DNA of 51,119 nucleotides from NCBI RefSeq assembly GCF_001477495.1, contig NZ_LDTF01000050.1, positions 1-51,119 on the forward strand. Reading direction: 5' to 3'. The notes below the pieces were generated by a model. It saw nothing but the letters and a program-made list of their open reading frames with translations, was not told where the DNA came from and did no database searches. Below are positions 8,818 through 16,190 of this stretch, one piece after another. The translations under genes and the position numbers were made by a program. This DNA is from Sphingomonas yabuuchiae (GTDB lineage: Bacteria > Pseudomonadota > Alphaproteobacteria > Sphingomonadales > Sphingomonadaceae). Every line of letters starts with the position of its first letter. Position 1 is the first letter of the stretch.

Positions 8818-8936
8818 CCCTCCCCGGAACGGGGAGGGGGACCATGCGTAGCATGGTCGAGGGGTGTAACCCTCTCGAGAGCGGGACACCCCTCCGTCAG
8901 GCCTTCGGCCTGCCACCTCCCCTGCAAGGGGAGGAA
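8818..8936. repeat. Palindromic mosaic intergenic repeat, copy A
   Basis: About 120 bp of nested inverted repeats between two convergent genes. The pairs are CCTCCCC/GGGGAGG at 8819-8825/8831-8837, ACCATG/CATGGT at 8841-8846/8852-8857, GAGGGGTGT/ACACCCCTC at 8859-8867/8886-8894, CAGGCC/GGCCTG at 8898-8903/8907-8912, and CCTCCCC/GGGGAGG at 8916-8922/8928-8934. A second copy with the same order of stems is at 18,660-18,790, which marks a dispersed element. Its location between converging stops means it can also stop transcription. Confidence 0.85.
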
Positions 8937-10451
8937 TTATTGTGTCGCCCCGATCTTCGTCAGCCATTGCGCATGGGTCGGCATCGACTCCGCCATCTGC
9001 CCGATCGCGCCGGCCAGTTTCGCCACGAACACCCGGCTCTGCGCGGGATCGCCATAGGCTAATAGCGGGTCCAGCCCCTCGGGCATGTTGAACTGCCCGA
9101 TATGCACTGCGGCCCAGCTGGCCGGGCCGAACAGGTCCATGTCGCGCGCGACCAGTCGCCCGGCGGCGCGGAAATGGTCGATCTTCATCGCCAGCGTGTC
9201 GGGAATATCCATCCCCGCGCAATCCCGCCACAAAGCCGAATCCGTCCGCTCGGTCAGCTTGTAGTGCAGGATCAGGAAGTCGCGGATTCGCTCATATTCG
9301 GTGATCGCGACGCGGTTATATTCGGCGATCCCGGCAGGCTCGAACGCCTTTGTGGGGAAATAGGCGAGCAGCTTGGCGATGCCCGCCTGGATCAGATGGA
9401 TACTGGTTGACTCGAGCGGCTCCATGAAGCCGCTCGACAGGCCGATGGCGACGACGTTGCGGTTCCACATCAGCTTGCGTCGCCCGGTCGTGAAGCGAAG
9501 GAAACGCGGATCGCCCAGCGCCTGACCGTCGAGGTTCGCCATCAGCGTCGCGGTGGCTTGGTCGTCGGAGATATGGCGGCTGCAATAGACATAGCCGTTG
9601 CCCGTCCGATGCTGAAGCGGGATGCGCCATTGCCATCCGGCCTCGCGCGCGGTCGAGCGGGTATAGGGCGTCAGCCCGTCGCCGCCGGTCGCGCACGGCA
9701 TCGCCACCGCCCGGTCGCAGGGCAGCCAGTGCGCCCACTCCTCATAGCCGGTGCCCAGCGCCTCCTCGATCAGCAGCCCGCGAAAGCCCGAGCAGTCGAC
9801 GAACAGGTCCCCCGCCAGCACCCGGCCATCGTCCAGCGTGACCGAGGCGACATGGCCGAGCGTGTCCTCCAACGCATGGCCCGCGATCTTCCCCTCGACC
9901 CGCACCACGCCGCGCGCCTCGGCATAGCGGCGCAGGAAGCGCGCATAGAGTCCGGCGTCGAAGTGATAGGCATAGTCGAAGGTCGAGGCGACGCTGCGCG
10001 GATCGGCCATGGGTTGGGCGAAGCGCCCGCGCTTCCCCGCGCCCCAGGCCATGGACAGGTCGTCGAAGGCGATGTCGCTGTCGGGGCCACCCGCCGCCAG
10101 CCAATGCTGGTGCACCGCCACCAGATCGAAGGATTTGCCGTGTGTGCCAAAGGGATGGAAATAGCGATGCCCCGCGCGTCCCCAGCCGACGAACTCGATG
10201 CCCAGCTTGAAGCTGCCCTTGGTCTCGCGCAGGAACTCGGCCTCGTCGATGCCGAGCGTCTGGTTGAACAGGCGGATCGGCGGAATGGTCGCCTCGCCGA
10301 CGCCGACCGTGCCGATGGCGTCCGATTCGACCAGTGTGATCGACAGGCCATGGGGCATAGCATGGGCCAGTGCGGCCGCCGTCATCCAGCCCGCCGTGCC
10401 GCCGCCGACGATCACGACCGACCGGATCGCATCGGGGGAAGGGGTCGTCAT
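8937..10451 (-). CDS. Tryptophan-halogenase-family flavin-dependent protein
   Basis: 504 residues from ATG 10451, chosen because AAGGAG lies 8 nt upstream; GTG 10472 and ATG 10457 are in frame but sit before or too close to that site. The FAD-binding GGGTAGWM is at about residues 17-24. The family Lys is present in GSFKLGIEF (K82), the WxWxIP motif is present as WQWRIP at 273-278, and GFMEPLEST near 342-350 matches the conserved glutamate region. The key residues of flavin-dependent halogenases are therefore intact. The gene is divergent from a TonB receptor and near a LacI regulator, the setting in which many sphingomonad and Caulobacter members occur. In that setting tryptophan is an unlikely substrate, and real halogenase activity is unproven. 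Confidence 0.85.
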   Translation of the reverse strand: MTTPSPDAIRSVVIVGGGTAGWMTAAALAHAMPHGLSITLVESDAIGTVGVGEATIPPIRLFNQTLGIDEAEFLRETKGSFKLGIEFVGWGRAGHRYFHPFGTHGKSFDLVAVHQHWLAAGGPDSDIAFDDLSMAWGAGKRGRFAQPMADPRSVASTFDYAYHFDAGLYARFLRRYAEARGVVRVEGKIAGHALEDTLGHVASVTLDDGRVLAGDLFVDCSGFRGLLIEEALGTGYEEWAHWLPCDRAVAMPCATGGDGLTPYTRSTAREAGWQWRIPLQHRTGNGYVYCSRHISDDQATATLMANLDGQALGDPRFLRFTTGRRKLMWNRNVVAIGLSSGFMEPLESTSIHLIQAGIAKLLAYFPTKAFEPAGIAEYNRVAITEYERIRDFLILHYKLTERTDSALWRDCAGMDIPDTLAMKIDHFRAAGRLVARDMDLFGPASWAAVHIGQFNMPEGLDPLLAYGDPAQSRVFVAKLAGAIGQMAESMPTHAQWLTKIGATQ

Positions 10452-10552
10452 CGCCATCTCTCCTTCGGACACTTATGGTCCTTCGCACTCTTAGCCGGTC
10501 GGCGGCACGCGCGCCGCTGTGCTTTCTCGATCACAGATAGGTAAATTTCTTT

Positions 10553-10587
10553 GCAATGGTTTGCAATGATCCGTTGCAAACGATTGC
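10553..10587. promoter_or_regulatory. Tandem LacI-type operators upstream of the TonB receptor gene
   Basis: GCAAACGATTGC at 10576-10587 is a LacI-type pseudo-palindrome with a central CG. Upstream, GCAATGGTTTGC at 10553-10564 shares the GCAA-N4-TTGC outer arms; the two centres are 23 bp apart. TTGCAATG is also directly repeated at a 10-bp period (10551 and 10561). The cluster lies 59-93 nt before the receptor start, in the region shared with the divergent halogenase-family gene, and could control both. Confidence 0.6.
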
Positions 10588-10645
10588 GCGTATGTTATCC
10601 AACATGCACGACATCCCGGACACCGGGGCGAATCAGGAGAGGGAT

Positions 10646-13171
10646 ATGACGACGAGCGTTCTGCGGTCCTGCGGATCGATGGCAGCCTTGGCGATGGCGC
10701 TGGTGAGTGCACCGGCCTTCGCGCAGACGGCCCAGGCCCCGACCCCGGCGACCCAGGAGGGTGCCACCCCCGATGCCGGCGCGTCCAGCGAAGACATCGT
10801 CGTCACCGCGACTAGCGGCGAGCGTTCGCGTTTCCGCAGTTCGATCTCGGTGTCGCAGGTCAGCCAGGAGGCGATCCAGAACTTCACCCCGCGTTCGACC
10901 GCGGAAATCCTGCGCAACATCCCCGGCCTTCAGCCCAGCGATACGGCGGGTCCGGGCGGCAACGCCAATATCGGCGTGCGTGGCATCCCGGTGTCGACCG
11001 GCGGCTCGGAATATGTCTCGCTGCAAGAAGACGGTCTGCCCGACGTCCTGTTCGGCGACATCAACTTCGGCAACAACGACTATTGGCTGCGCTTCGACCA
11101 GAACATCAAGACGGTTGAGGCGGTGCGCGGCGGTTCGGCCTCGACCTTCGCCAGCCAGGCGCCGGGCGCGGTCATCAACTTCATCAGCAAGACCGGTGAC
11201 GTGCAAGGCGGCCAGATCGCCTATTCCAACGGCCTGGGTTTCCGCGAACACCGCGTCGATTTCGACTATGGCGGCCCGATCGACGAGACGACGCGCTTCC
11301 ACATCGGCGGCTATGCGCGCAACGGCGGCGGCTACACCAACGAGAATTTCAACATCCTGCGCGGCTATCAGATCAAGGCGAACATCACCAAGGATCTGCC
11401 CGACAATCGCGGCTTCATTCGCCTGTACTTCAAGCGGCTGGACGAACAGGCCCCGACCAACACCACCACGCCGACGCTGGCCACGCTGGACGGCGACCGG
11501 GTGACGGGCTTCACCCCGCTCCCCAATTTCGACGGGCGGTCGGGGTCGGCCTATACGATCTACAACCGTAACTTCCAGTATCTGGACTATGACAATGGCG
11601 GCGTGAAGACGGCCGAGGTGCAGGGCATCCACCCGCGCGTGACCGGCATCAGCGGTCAGGTGCATTACGACATCGCCGACAATATCTCGCTGGACGACAC
11701 GATCCGTTACCAGTGGATCAGCGGCAACTTCACTACCCAGTTCATCAACGTGCAGACGCTGACCGGGACGGGCGGGTTGATCGGTTCGACCGTCAACGGC
11801 CAGACGGTGAGTTCTGTCCGCTATGCGGCCGGGCCGAACACGGGCCAGTTGTTCACGGGTCCCTATGTGAACAACAACCCGAACATCAACGTGTTCATGA
11901 AGAACATGGACAATTTCGCCAACAACCTGACGCTGAACGGCAAGTTCGATGTCGGGCCGGGCAAGGCGCGGCTGACCGCCGGTCTGTTCGTGATGCGGCA
12001 GAACATCGTCCAGGACTGGCATGTCAACCGCCAGTATAGCGAGCTGAACGGGAATAACGCCGCGCCGCTCGACCTGTTCTCGACCACCGGCACGCAGCTG
12101 ACCGCCGCGGGCCAGGCCGGGTTCAACGACAATTGGGGCAGCTGCTGCGCGCGCCGTGTCGACCTGACCTATACCGATGTCGCGCCCTTCCTGCAGGCGG
12201 GTTACGAGGTCGGCGGGCTGAACCTCGACGCCTCGATCCGCTATGACAGCGTGCATGGCGAAGGCACCGCGCAGGGCGGCGTCGCCGGTCCGACGACCCG
12301 CGTGACCGACGCGCTGGGCTCGGCGCTGATCCCTTCGCTGGTGCTCAGCCCGAACGTGGAGAAGATCAACTACACCGATGGCTATGTCAGCTGGTCGGTC
12401 GGCGCGCTCTATGCCTTTGACAGCAAGACCAGCGTCTTTGCCCGCGCCAGCCGTGGCGGTCGCTTCAACGCCGACCGTCGTGTCCTGTCGGGCAACTTCA
12501 ACGCCGACGGCTCGCTGAACGCACAGGGGCAGGCGACCTCGGTCAACTTCCTCAACCAGCAGGAAATCGGCCTGAAGCAGCGCGGCGGGCTGGGGGGGGC
12601 ATCCTATTCGGTCGAAGTCACCGGCTTCCACTCGACCCTGACCGAGAACAATTACGACTTCACCCGGATCAACAACCCGGCGCCGAACAACAATCCGAAC
12701 ATCTCGAACGGCTATCGCTCCTACGGTATCGAGTTCACGAGCCGCGTGACGTACGGCGACTTCCACCTGGCGGTCGACGCGACCTATGCGAACTCGAAGA
12801 TCACCAGCAGCGCGACGCCGGGGCTGGTCGGCAAGAAGCCCGGTGGCCTGCCCGACTTCCTGTTCGTGGTGTCGCCCTCCTATGACGCCGGTCCGATCGC
12901 GTTCGGCGTCAGCATGAACGGCCAGACCAGCACCAAGTCGGACGACTTCAACCTCTACACCATCAAGGGCTCGACCTTCTTTAACGGCTTCATAACCGTG
13001 CGGCCGATGGACAAGCTGGAGCTGGGCCTGAACGCCAACAACATCTTCGACAAGCTGGGCTTCCGTGGCGGCGGCGGCATCTTCCCGGTCCTGTCGGCGA
13101 CGCAGGGCGTGTTCAACAATACCGCGCTTTACGGGCGCACGGTGACGGCCTCGGTCCGCTACCGCTTCTGA
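10646..13171 (+). CDS. TonB-dependent outer-membrane receptor
   Basis: 841 residues from ATG 10646, which has AGGAGAGGG just upstream; the open frame extends 90 nt further 5' but that part overlaps the operator region. A signal peptide (MTTSVLRSCG to APAFAQ) is followed by a TonB-box-like SSEDIVVTAT. The plug domain contains STAEILRNIPGLQ, NIGVRGIPVSTGG and ETVEAVRGG-like elements, and a large beta-barrel ends in TVTASVRYRF with the terminal aromatic residue used for outer-membrane assembly. It lies between the halogenase-family gene and a LacI gene, with LacI-type operators in front, so it probably imports a carbohydrate. The shared operator suggests a substrate connected with the sucrose unit, but this is inference. 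A run of eight G lies inside the gene at 12592-12599, in frame. Confidence 0.9.
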   Translation: MTTSVLRSCGSMAALAMALVSAPAFAQTAQAPTPATQEGATPDAGASSEDIVVTATSGERSRFRSSISVSQVSQEAIQNFTPRSTAEILRNIPGLQPSDTAGPGGNANIGVRGIPVSTGGSEYVSLQEDGLPDVLFGDINFGNNDYWLRFDQNIKTVEAVRGGSASTFASQAPGAVINFISKTGDVQGGQIAYSNGLGFREHRVDFDYGGPIDETTRFHIGGYARNGGGYTNENFNILRGYQIKANITKDLPDNRGFIRLYFKRLDEQAPTNTTTPTLATLDGDRVTGFTPLPNFDGRSGSAYTIYNRNFQYLDYDNGGVKTAEVQGIHPRVTGISGQVHYDIADNISLDDTIRYQWISGNFTTQFINVQTLTGTGGLIGSTVNGQTVSSVRYAAGPNTGQLFTGPYVNNNPNINVFMKNMDNFANNLTLNGKFDVGPGKARLTAGLFVMRQNIVQDWHVNRQYSELNGNNAAPLDLFSTTGTQLTAAGQAGFNDNWGSCCARRVDLTYTDVAPFLQAGYEVGGLNLDASIRYDSVHGEGTAQGGVAGPTTRVTDALGSALIPSLVLSPNVEKINYTDGYVSWSVGALYAFDSKTSVFARASRGGRFNADRRVLSGNFNADGSLNAQGQATSVNFLNQQEIGLKQRGGLGGASYSVEVTGFHSTLTENNYDFTRINNPAPNNNPNISNGYRSYGIEFTSRVTYGDFHLAVDATYANSKITSSATPGLVGKKPGGLPDFLFVVSPSYDAGPIAFGVSMNGQTSTKSDDFNLYTIKGSTFFNGFITVRPMDKLELGLNANNIFDKLGFRGGGGIFPVLSATQGVFNNTALYGRTVTASVRYRF
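12592..12599 (+). repeat. Homopolymer of eight G inside the TonB receptor gene
   Basis: Eight consecutive G in the barrel-coding part of the receptor gene, encoding part of a glycine-rich stretch (GGLGGASY). The reading frame is intact as given. Such tracts can slip during replication or be misread in sequencing. Confidence 0.8.
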
Positions 13172-13185
13172 TCCACTCCCCTTGG

Positions 13186-13220
13186 GGCGGGTGCCACTTG
13201 GCATCCGCCTCATTTTCGTT
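13186..13220 (+). terminator. Rho-independent terminator after the TonB receptor gene
   Basis: GGCGGGTGCC at 13186-13195 pairs with GGCATCCGCC at 13200-13209 (one G-U pair) around an ACTT loop. A T-rich stretch TCATTTTCGTT follows. It sits 15 nt after the receptor stop and before the lacI gene, so the two are probably separate transcripts or only partly read through. Confidence 0.7.
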
Positions 13221-13234
13221 TCAGGAGGCTGGCC

Positions 13235-14257
13235 ATGACCGATGCGTCCCCACCCGCCCGCACCCTGAAGGACATTGCCCGGCTGGCGGGCGTGTCGCCC
13301 GGCACCGTCAGCCGCGCGCTGGCGGGCAAGAGCGTGGTCAATGCCGAGACGCGGGCGCGGATCGAGGCGCTGGCCGCCGAGCATAATTTCCAGATCAACC
13401 AGATGGCCCGCCGCCTGCGCGCGCAACGCACCGGCGTGATCGGCGTCGCCATCCCGCTGGGCCATGAGCGGCGGCAGCGATTGTCCGATCCCTTCTTCAT
13501 GACGCTGCTCGGTCATCTCGCCGACGAACTGGCCGCGCGCGACCATGACGTGATGCTGTCGCGGATCATTCCCGACGACGACGACTGGCTGTCGCGGATC
13601 ACCCGGTCGGGCATGGTCGACGGCGTGCTGCTGATCGGCCAGTCGGACCAGCTTTCGGTGATCGAGGCGGTGGCCGAGACCTATCGGCCGCTGGTCGTCT
13701 GGGGCAGCACCATGCCGGGACAGCATCACTGCGCGGTCGGCGTCGACAACCGGCTGGGCGGGCGGCTGGCGGGCGAGCATCTGATCGCGACGGGGCGGCG
13801 GCGCATCGCCTTCATGGGCGAGGTCCGCACGCTGGAACTGGCGCAGCGCCATGCGGGGCTGTGCGATGCGATGGCCGATGCCGGACTGAAGCCGCCGCAG
13901 CAACTCGACGTGGCGCTCGCGCCCGATCTGATGCCCGACCAGATCGCGGCCAATCTGGCACGCATGACGCGCGAAGGGCAGGGGATCGACGGCATCGTCG
14001 CGGCGTCGGACATGATCGCGCTGGCGACGATGGCGGCGCTGGTCGCCGGGGGGCGCTCGGTGCCGGGCGATGTCGCGGTGACCGGCTTTGACGACCTACC
14101 ACTGGCCGAGCGTGCCATCCCCCGGCTGACCACGATCCGACAGGATCTGGAGGCGGGGGCGAGGGCGATGGTCGAGGCGCTGTTCGCGCGGCTGGACGGG
14201 GCCGCCGCACCGGGGCTGGAAATGCCGCCCCGCCTGATCGTGCGCGACTCCGCCTGA
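13235..14257 (+). CDS. LacI-family transcriptional regulator (paralogue of the 672-1721 protein)
   Basis: 340 residues, starting at ATG 13235 with AGGAGG correctly spaced upstream. The HTH (TLKDIARLAGVSPGTVSRAL) shares the whole GVSPGTVSRALAGKS recognition segment with the other LacI protein. Long blocks of the effector domain also match, such as LSDPFFMT, GMVDGVLLIGQS and DGIVAASDMIA. The two are clearly recent paralogues or homologues serving related loci. Its own target is most likely the operator cluster before the TonB receptor (10553-10587). Differences in the hinge (NQMARRLRAQRTG here, NQMASRLRTRRTG there) may tune site preference. The effector is unknown but is presumably a sugar or sugar phosphate. 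Confidence 0.9.
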   Translation: MTDASPPARTLKDIARLAGVSPGTVSRALAGKSVVNAETRARIEALAAEHNFQINQMARRLRAQRTGVIGVAIPLGHERRQRLSDPFFMTLLGHLADELAARDHDVMLSRIIPDDDDWLSRITRSGMVDGVLLIGQSDQLSVIEAVAETYRPLVVWGSTMPGQHHCAVGVDNRLGGRLAGEHLIATGRRRIAFMGEVRTLELAQRHAGLCDAMADAGLKPPQQLDVALAPDLMPDQIAANLARMTREGQGIDGIVAASDMIALATMAALVAGGRSVPGDVAVTGFDDLPLAERAIPRLTTIRQDLEAGARAMVEALFARLDGAAAPGLEMPPRLIVRDSA

Positions 14258-14264
14258 CACAAAA

Positions 14265-14299
14265 CCGGCGCAGTCTTTAGGGAGATCAGACCGCGCCGG
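14265..14299. terminator. Hairpin between convergent lacI and ohr genes
   Basis: CCGGCGCAGTCT at 14265-14276 pairs with AGACCGCGCCGG at 14288-14299 with a single mismatch, leaving an 11-nt loop. It lies between the stops of lacI (14257) and ohr (14326) and is likely a bidirectional terminator; no T-tract is present. Confidence 0.6.
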
Positions 14300-14325
14300 G
14301 AAGGTTCAGGGAGTATGGACGGATG

Positions 14326-14751
14326 TCAGGCCAGCGTCAGGCCGACATCCACATTGCCGCGCGTGGCGTTCGAATAGGGGCAGATCTGGTGCGCGGCCTC
14401 GACCAGCTTCTCGGCTTCGGCGCGGTCGATGCCCGGCAGTTCGACGGTCAGGTCGGCGGTGATGCCAAACCCGCCCGCCGCGCGCGGACCGATGCCGACC
14501 TTGGCCGACACGGCGACGTCATCGGGAATCTTCACCTTCAGCTGCTGGCCCGCCACCTTCAGCGCGCCGATGAAACAGGCCGAATAGCCTGCCGCGAACA
14601 GCTGTTCCGGGTTGGTGCCGTCACCGCCCGCGCCGCCCAGTTCCTTGGGCGTCGACAGCTTGACGTCGAGCGTGCCGTCAGGAGTAGCGGCATGGCCATC
14701 GCGGCCACCCGTCGCACGGGCCTGGGTCTGGTACTTCACGTCGATCGTCAT
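14326..14751 (-). CDS. ohr: Organic hydroperoxide resistance protein Ohr (OsmC/Ohr family)
   Basis: 141 residues, the usual Ohr length. The two redox cysteines of this thiol peroxidase are visible in [10 protein letters not shown] and in [13 protein letters not shown], the latter being a hallmark of Ohr rather than Osm[11 protein letters not shown] is also typical. The enzyme reduces organic and fatty-acid hydroperoxides in the cytoplasm, using lipoylated proteins as the usual reductant. CGGAGA precedes ATG 14751. It is divergent from the MarR-type regulator ohrR, and a perfect 12-bp palindrome (14772-14783) lies 20 nt upstream of its start, positioned to block its promoter. Confidence 0.95.
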   Translation of the reverse strand: MTIDVKYQTQARATGGRDGHAATPDGTLDVKLSTPKELGGAGGDGTNPEQLFAAGYSACFIGALKVAGQQLKVKIPDDVAVSAKVGIGPRAAGGFGITADLTVELPGIDRAEAEKLVEAAHQICPYSNATRGNVDVGLTLA

Positions 14752-14771
14752 GGTGATGTCTCCGATAATCC

Positions 14772-14783
14772 TTATCGCGATAA
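14772..14783. promoter_or_regulatory. Candidate OhrR operator, ohr side
   Basis: TTATCGCGATAA is a perfect 12-bp palindrome 20 nt before the ohr start codon. A closely similar copy, TTATCGTGATAT, lies at 14823-14834 before ohrR. The pair is probably the binding target of OhrR. Confidence 0.6.
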
Positions 14784-14822
14784 ATATATGGCGTCACGGA
14801 ACAGGCTTGTCCAGCGCTTCTT

Positions 14823-14834
14823 TTATCGTGATAT
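14823..14834. promoter_or_regulatory. Candidate OhrR operator, ohrR side
   Basis: TTATCGTGATAT matches the ohr-side palindrome at 10 of 12 positions and lies 27 nt before the ohrR start codon, suggesting autoregulation. It overlaps a second inverted repeat, ATGCA-TT-TGCAT, at 14833-14844. Confidence 0.55.
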
Positions 14835-14861
14835 GCATTTGCATCTAAAGGGAGATGGCGA

Positions 14862-15308
14862 ATGTCGGCCCCATGGCCGCTCGACGAACAGCTGTGTTTT
14901 GCGGTCTATGCCGCCAACATGGCGATCCAGCGCAGCTACAAGCCGATGCTCGACCAGCTCGGCCTGACCTACCCGCAATATCTGGCGCTGCATGTCCTGT
15001 GGGAGGAGGATGGACGGACGATCGGTGCGATCGCCCACCGCCTGTCGCTGGAGTCCAGCACGGTCACGCCGCTGATCAAGCGGCTGGAGGCCGCCGGGCT
15101 GCTGGTGCGCGGACGCGATCCGCAGGACGAGCGGCAGGTGCGGGTCAGCCTGACCCCCGCCGGGCGCGACATGCGCGATCGGTGCGGCTGCCTGGGCGAG
15201 GAACTGATCGCCCGGTCGGGGATGGAGGTCGATGACCTCAAGGCGCTTAAGGCCGAGGTGCACGCGCTACGCCTGGCGCTCGAACGGCGCGACGGCGCGG
15301 CGGTGTGA
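14862..15308 (+). CDS. ohrR: MarR-family organic-peroxide sensor OhrR
   Basis: 148 residues with a winged-helix MarR fold. The N-terminal sensing cysteine is Cys12 in LDEQLCFAVYAANMA, the position conserved in OhrR proteins. Two more cysteines, Cys108 and Cys110 in DRCGCLGEE, are candidates for the resolving cysteine, so this is a two-cysteine type OhrR. The HTH region includes TIGAIAHRLSLESSTVTPLI and the wing DPQDERQVRVSLT. Organic peroxides oxidise the protein and release ohr. AAGGGAG precedes ATG 14862. The gene overlaps the following GST gene by 4 nt (GTGA), so the two are translationally coupled. Confidence 0.92.
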   Translation: MSAPWPLDEQLCFAVYAANMAIQRSYKPMLDQLGLTYPQYLALHVLWEEDGRTIGAIAHRLSLESSTVTPLIKRLEAAGLLVRGRDPQDERQVRVSLTPAGRDMRDRCGCLGEELIARSGMEVDDLKALKAEVHALRLALERRDGAAV

Positions 15309-16087
15309 TCCTCTACGATCATCCGTTGTCCTCCTATGGGCAGAAGGTGAAGATCGCCCTGCGCGAAAAGGGCATCGCCTTTACCCGCGTGCTGCCGGAT
15401 GACTTCGGGACAGGACGGCAGGACACGGCCTTTGCCGCTGCCAATCCCCGCACCGAAGTTCCGGTGCTGATCGTCGAGGGCGGGCAGTCGATCTTCGATT
15501 CCACGATCATTCTCGACTATCTCGACGAACGCTGGCCCGGGACGCCGCTGATGCCGCGCGACCCGCTCGCCCGCGCCCGCCAGCGCGAGGTCGAGGAGAT
15601 TGTCGACGGCTCCTATGAGGCGGTGAACTGGGGCTATGGCGAGATCCTGTGGTTCCGCCGGGCCGAGGGGGCGCTGGCGGCCGATATGCGCCATGTCGCG
15701 GCGACCGATACGCGGGTGCTCCAGGCGTGGCTGACGCAGCGATTGGGGGACGCGCCGTGGTTCGGCGGCGAGGCGTTCGGACGGGCCGATGCCGCGGTCG
15801 CGCCGATGGTCAACCGCTCGGTTCATTACGGGCTCGGGCCGGTGGCGGGATCGCCGCTGGCGCTGTGGCATGAGCGGGTGTCGGCGCGTCCTGCGGTTGC
15901 CGAAACCTTTGCCGAGTTCGATGTGGCGGCGGCGCTTATGGCGCAGGCGGCCGACCATTACCGCAGCGGCGGACGACGACGCGAATATCGCGACCACCGG
16001 GTGGAATGGATGATCCGCTCAGGCGGAATGCCGGTGGTCCTGGATGGTTTGCGAGAGGACAATATCCGTTTTTCGTGGCCGGGTTAG
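15305..16087 (+). CDS. Glutathione S-transferase family protein
   Basis: 260 residues starting at GTG 15305, which overlaps the ohrR stop by 4 nt. The N-terminal thioredoxin-like GST domain has YDHPLSSYGQKVKIALREKG, a cis-proline region TEVPVLI and DSTIILDYLDERWP for glutathione gamma-glutamyl contact. A helical C-terminal domain follows. The protein continues about 40 residues beyond the usual GST end (DHYRSGGRRREYRDHRVEW onwards). Coupling to ohrR implies expression under peroxide stress and a role in detoxifying lipid peroxidation products. The exact substrate cannot be told from sequence. Confidence 0.85.
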   Translation: MILYDHPLSSYGQKVKIALREKGIAFTRVLPDDFGTGRQDTAFAAANPRTEVPVLIVEGGQSIFDSTIILDYLDERWPGTPLMPRDPLARARQREVEEIVDGSYEAVNWGYGEILWFRRAEGALAADMRHVAATDTRVLQAWLTQRLGDAPWFGGEAFGRADAAVAPMVNRSVHYGLGPVAGSPLALWHERVSARPAVAETFAEFDVAAALMAQAADHYRSGGRRREYRDHRVEWMIRSGGMPVVLDGLREDNIRFSWPG

Positions 16088-16096
16088 GGGCGTGCG

Positions 16097-16177
16097 CTTC
16101 GACTTCGCTCAGCGTGACCGGCTTTCGGTACAAGGCCCCAAAACCCCAAACCCCGTTCAGCCTGAGCGAAGTCGAAG
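16097..16177. repeat. Inverted repeat with perfect 16-bp arms
   Basis: CTTCGACTTCGCTCAG at 16097-16112 is the exact reverse complement of CTGAGCGAAGTCGAAG at 16162-16177, separated by 49 nt. It lies between the converging ends of the GST gene and the large secreted-protein gene. This sequence is one I recall as a frequent dispersed palindrome in sphingomonad genomes; here it may also terminate transcription. Confidence 0.8.
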
Positions 16178-16190
16178 GCCAAGGGAAACC

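Noticed and set aside
8818..8936. CRISPR-like repeats
   Set aside because: The repeats are palindromic modules of differing sequence, without equal direct repeats and unique spacers, and no cas gene is present.
10595..13903. A 1,102-codon minus-strand open frame opposite the TonB receptor
   Set aside because: Antisense of the receptor and lacI genes. The GC-rich third codon positions keep that frame open; the protein is His/Arg-rich with no domain, and the plus-strand gene has signal peptide, plug and barrel.
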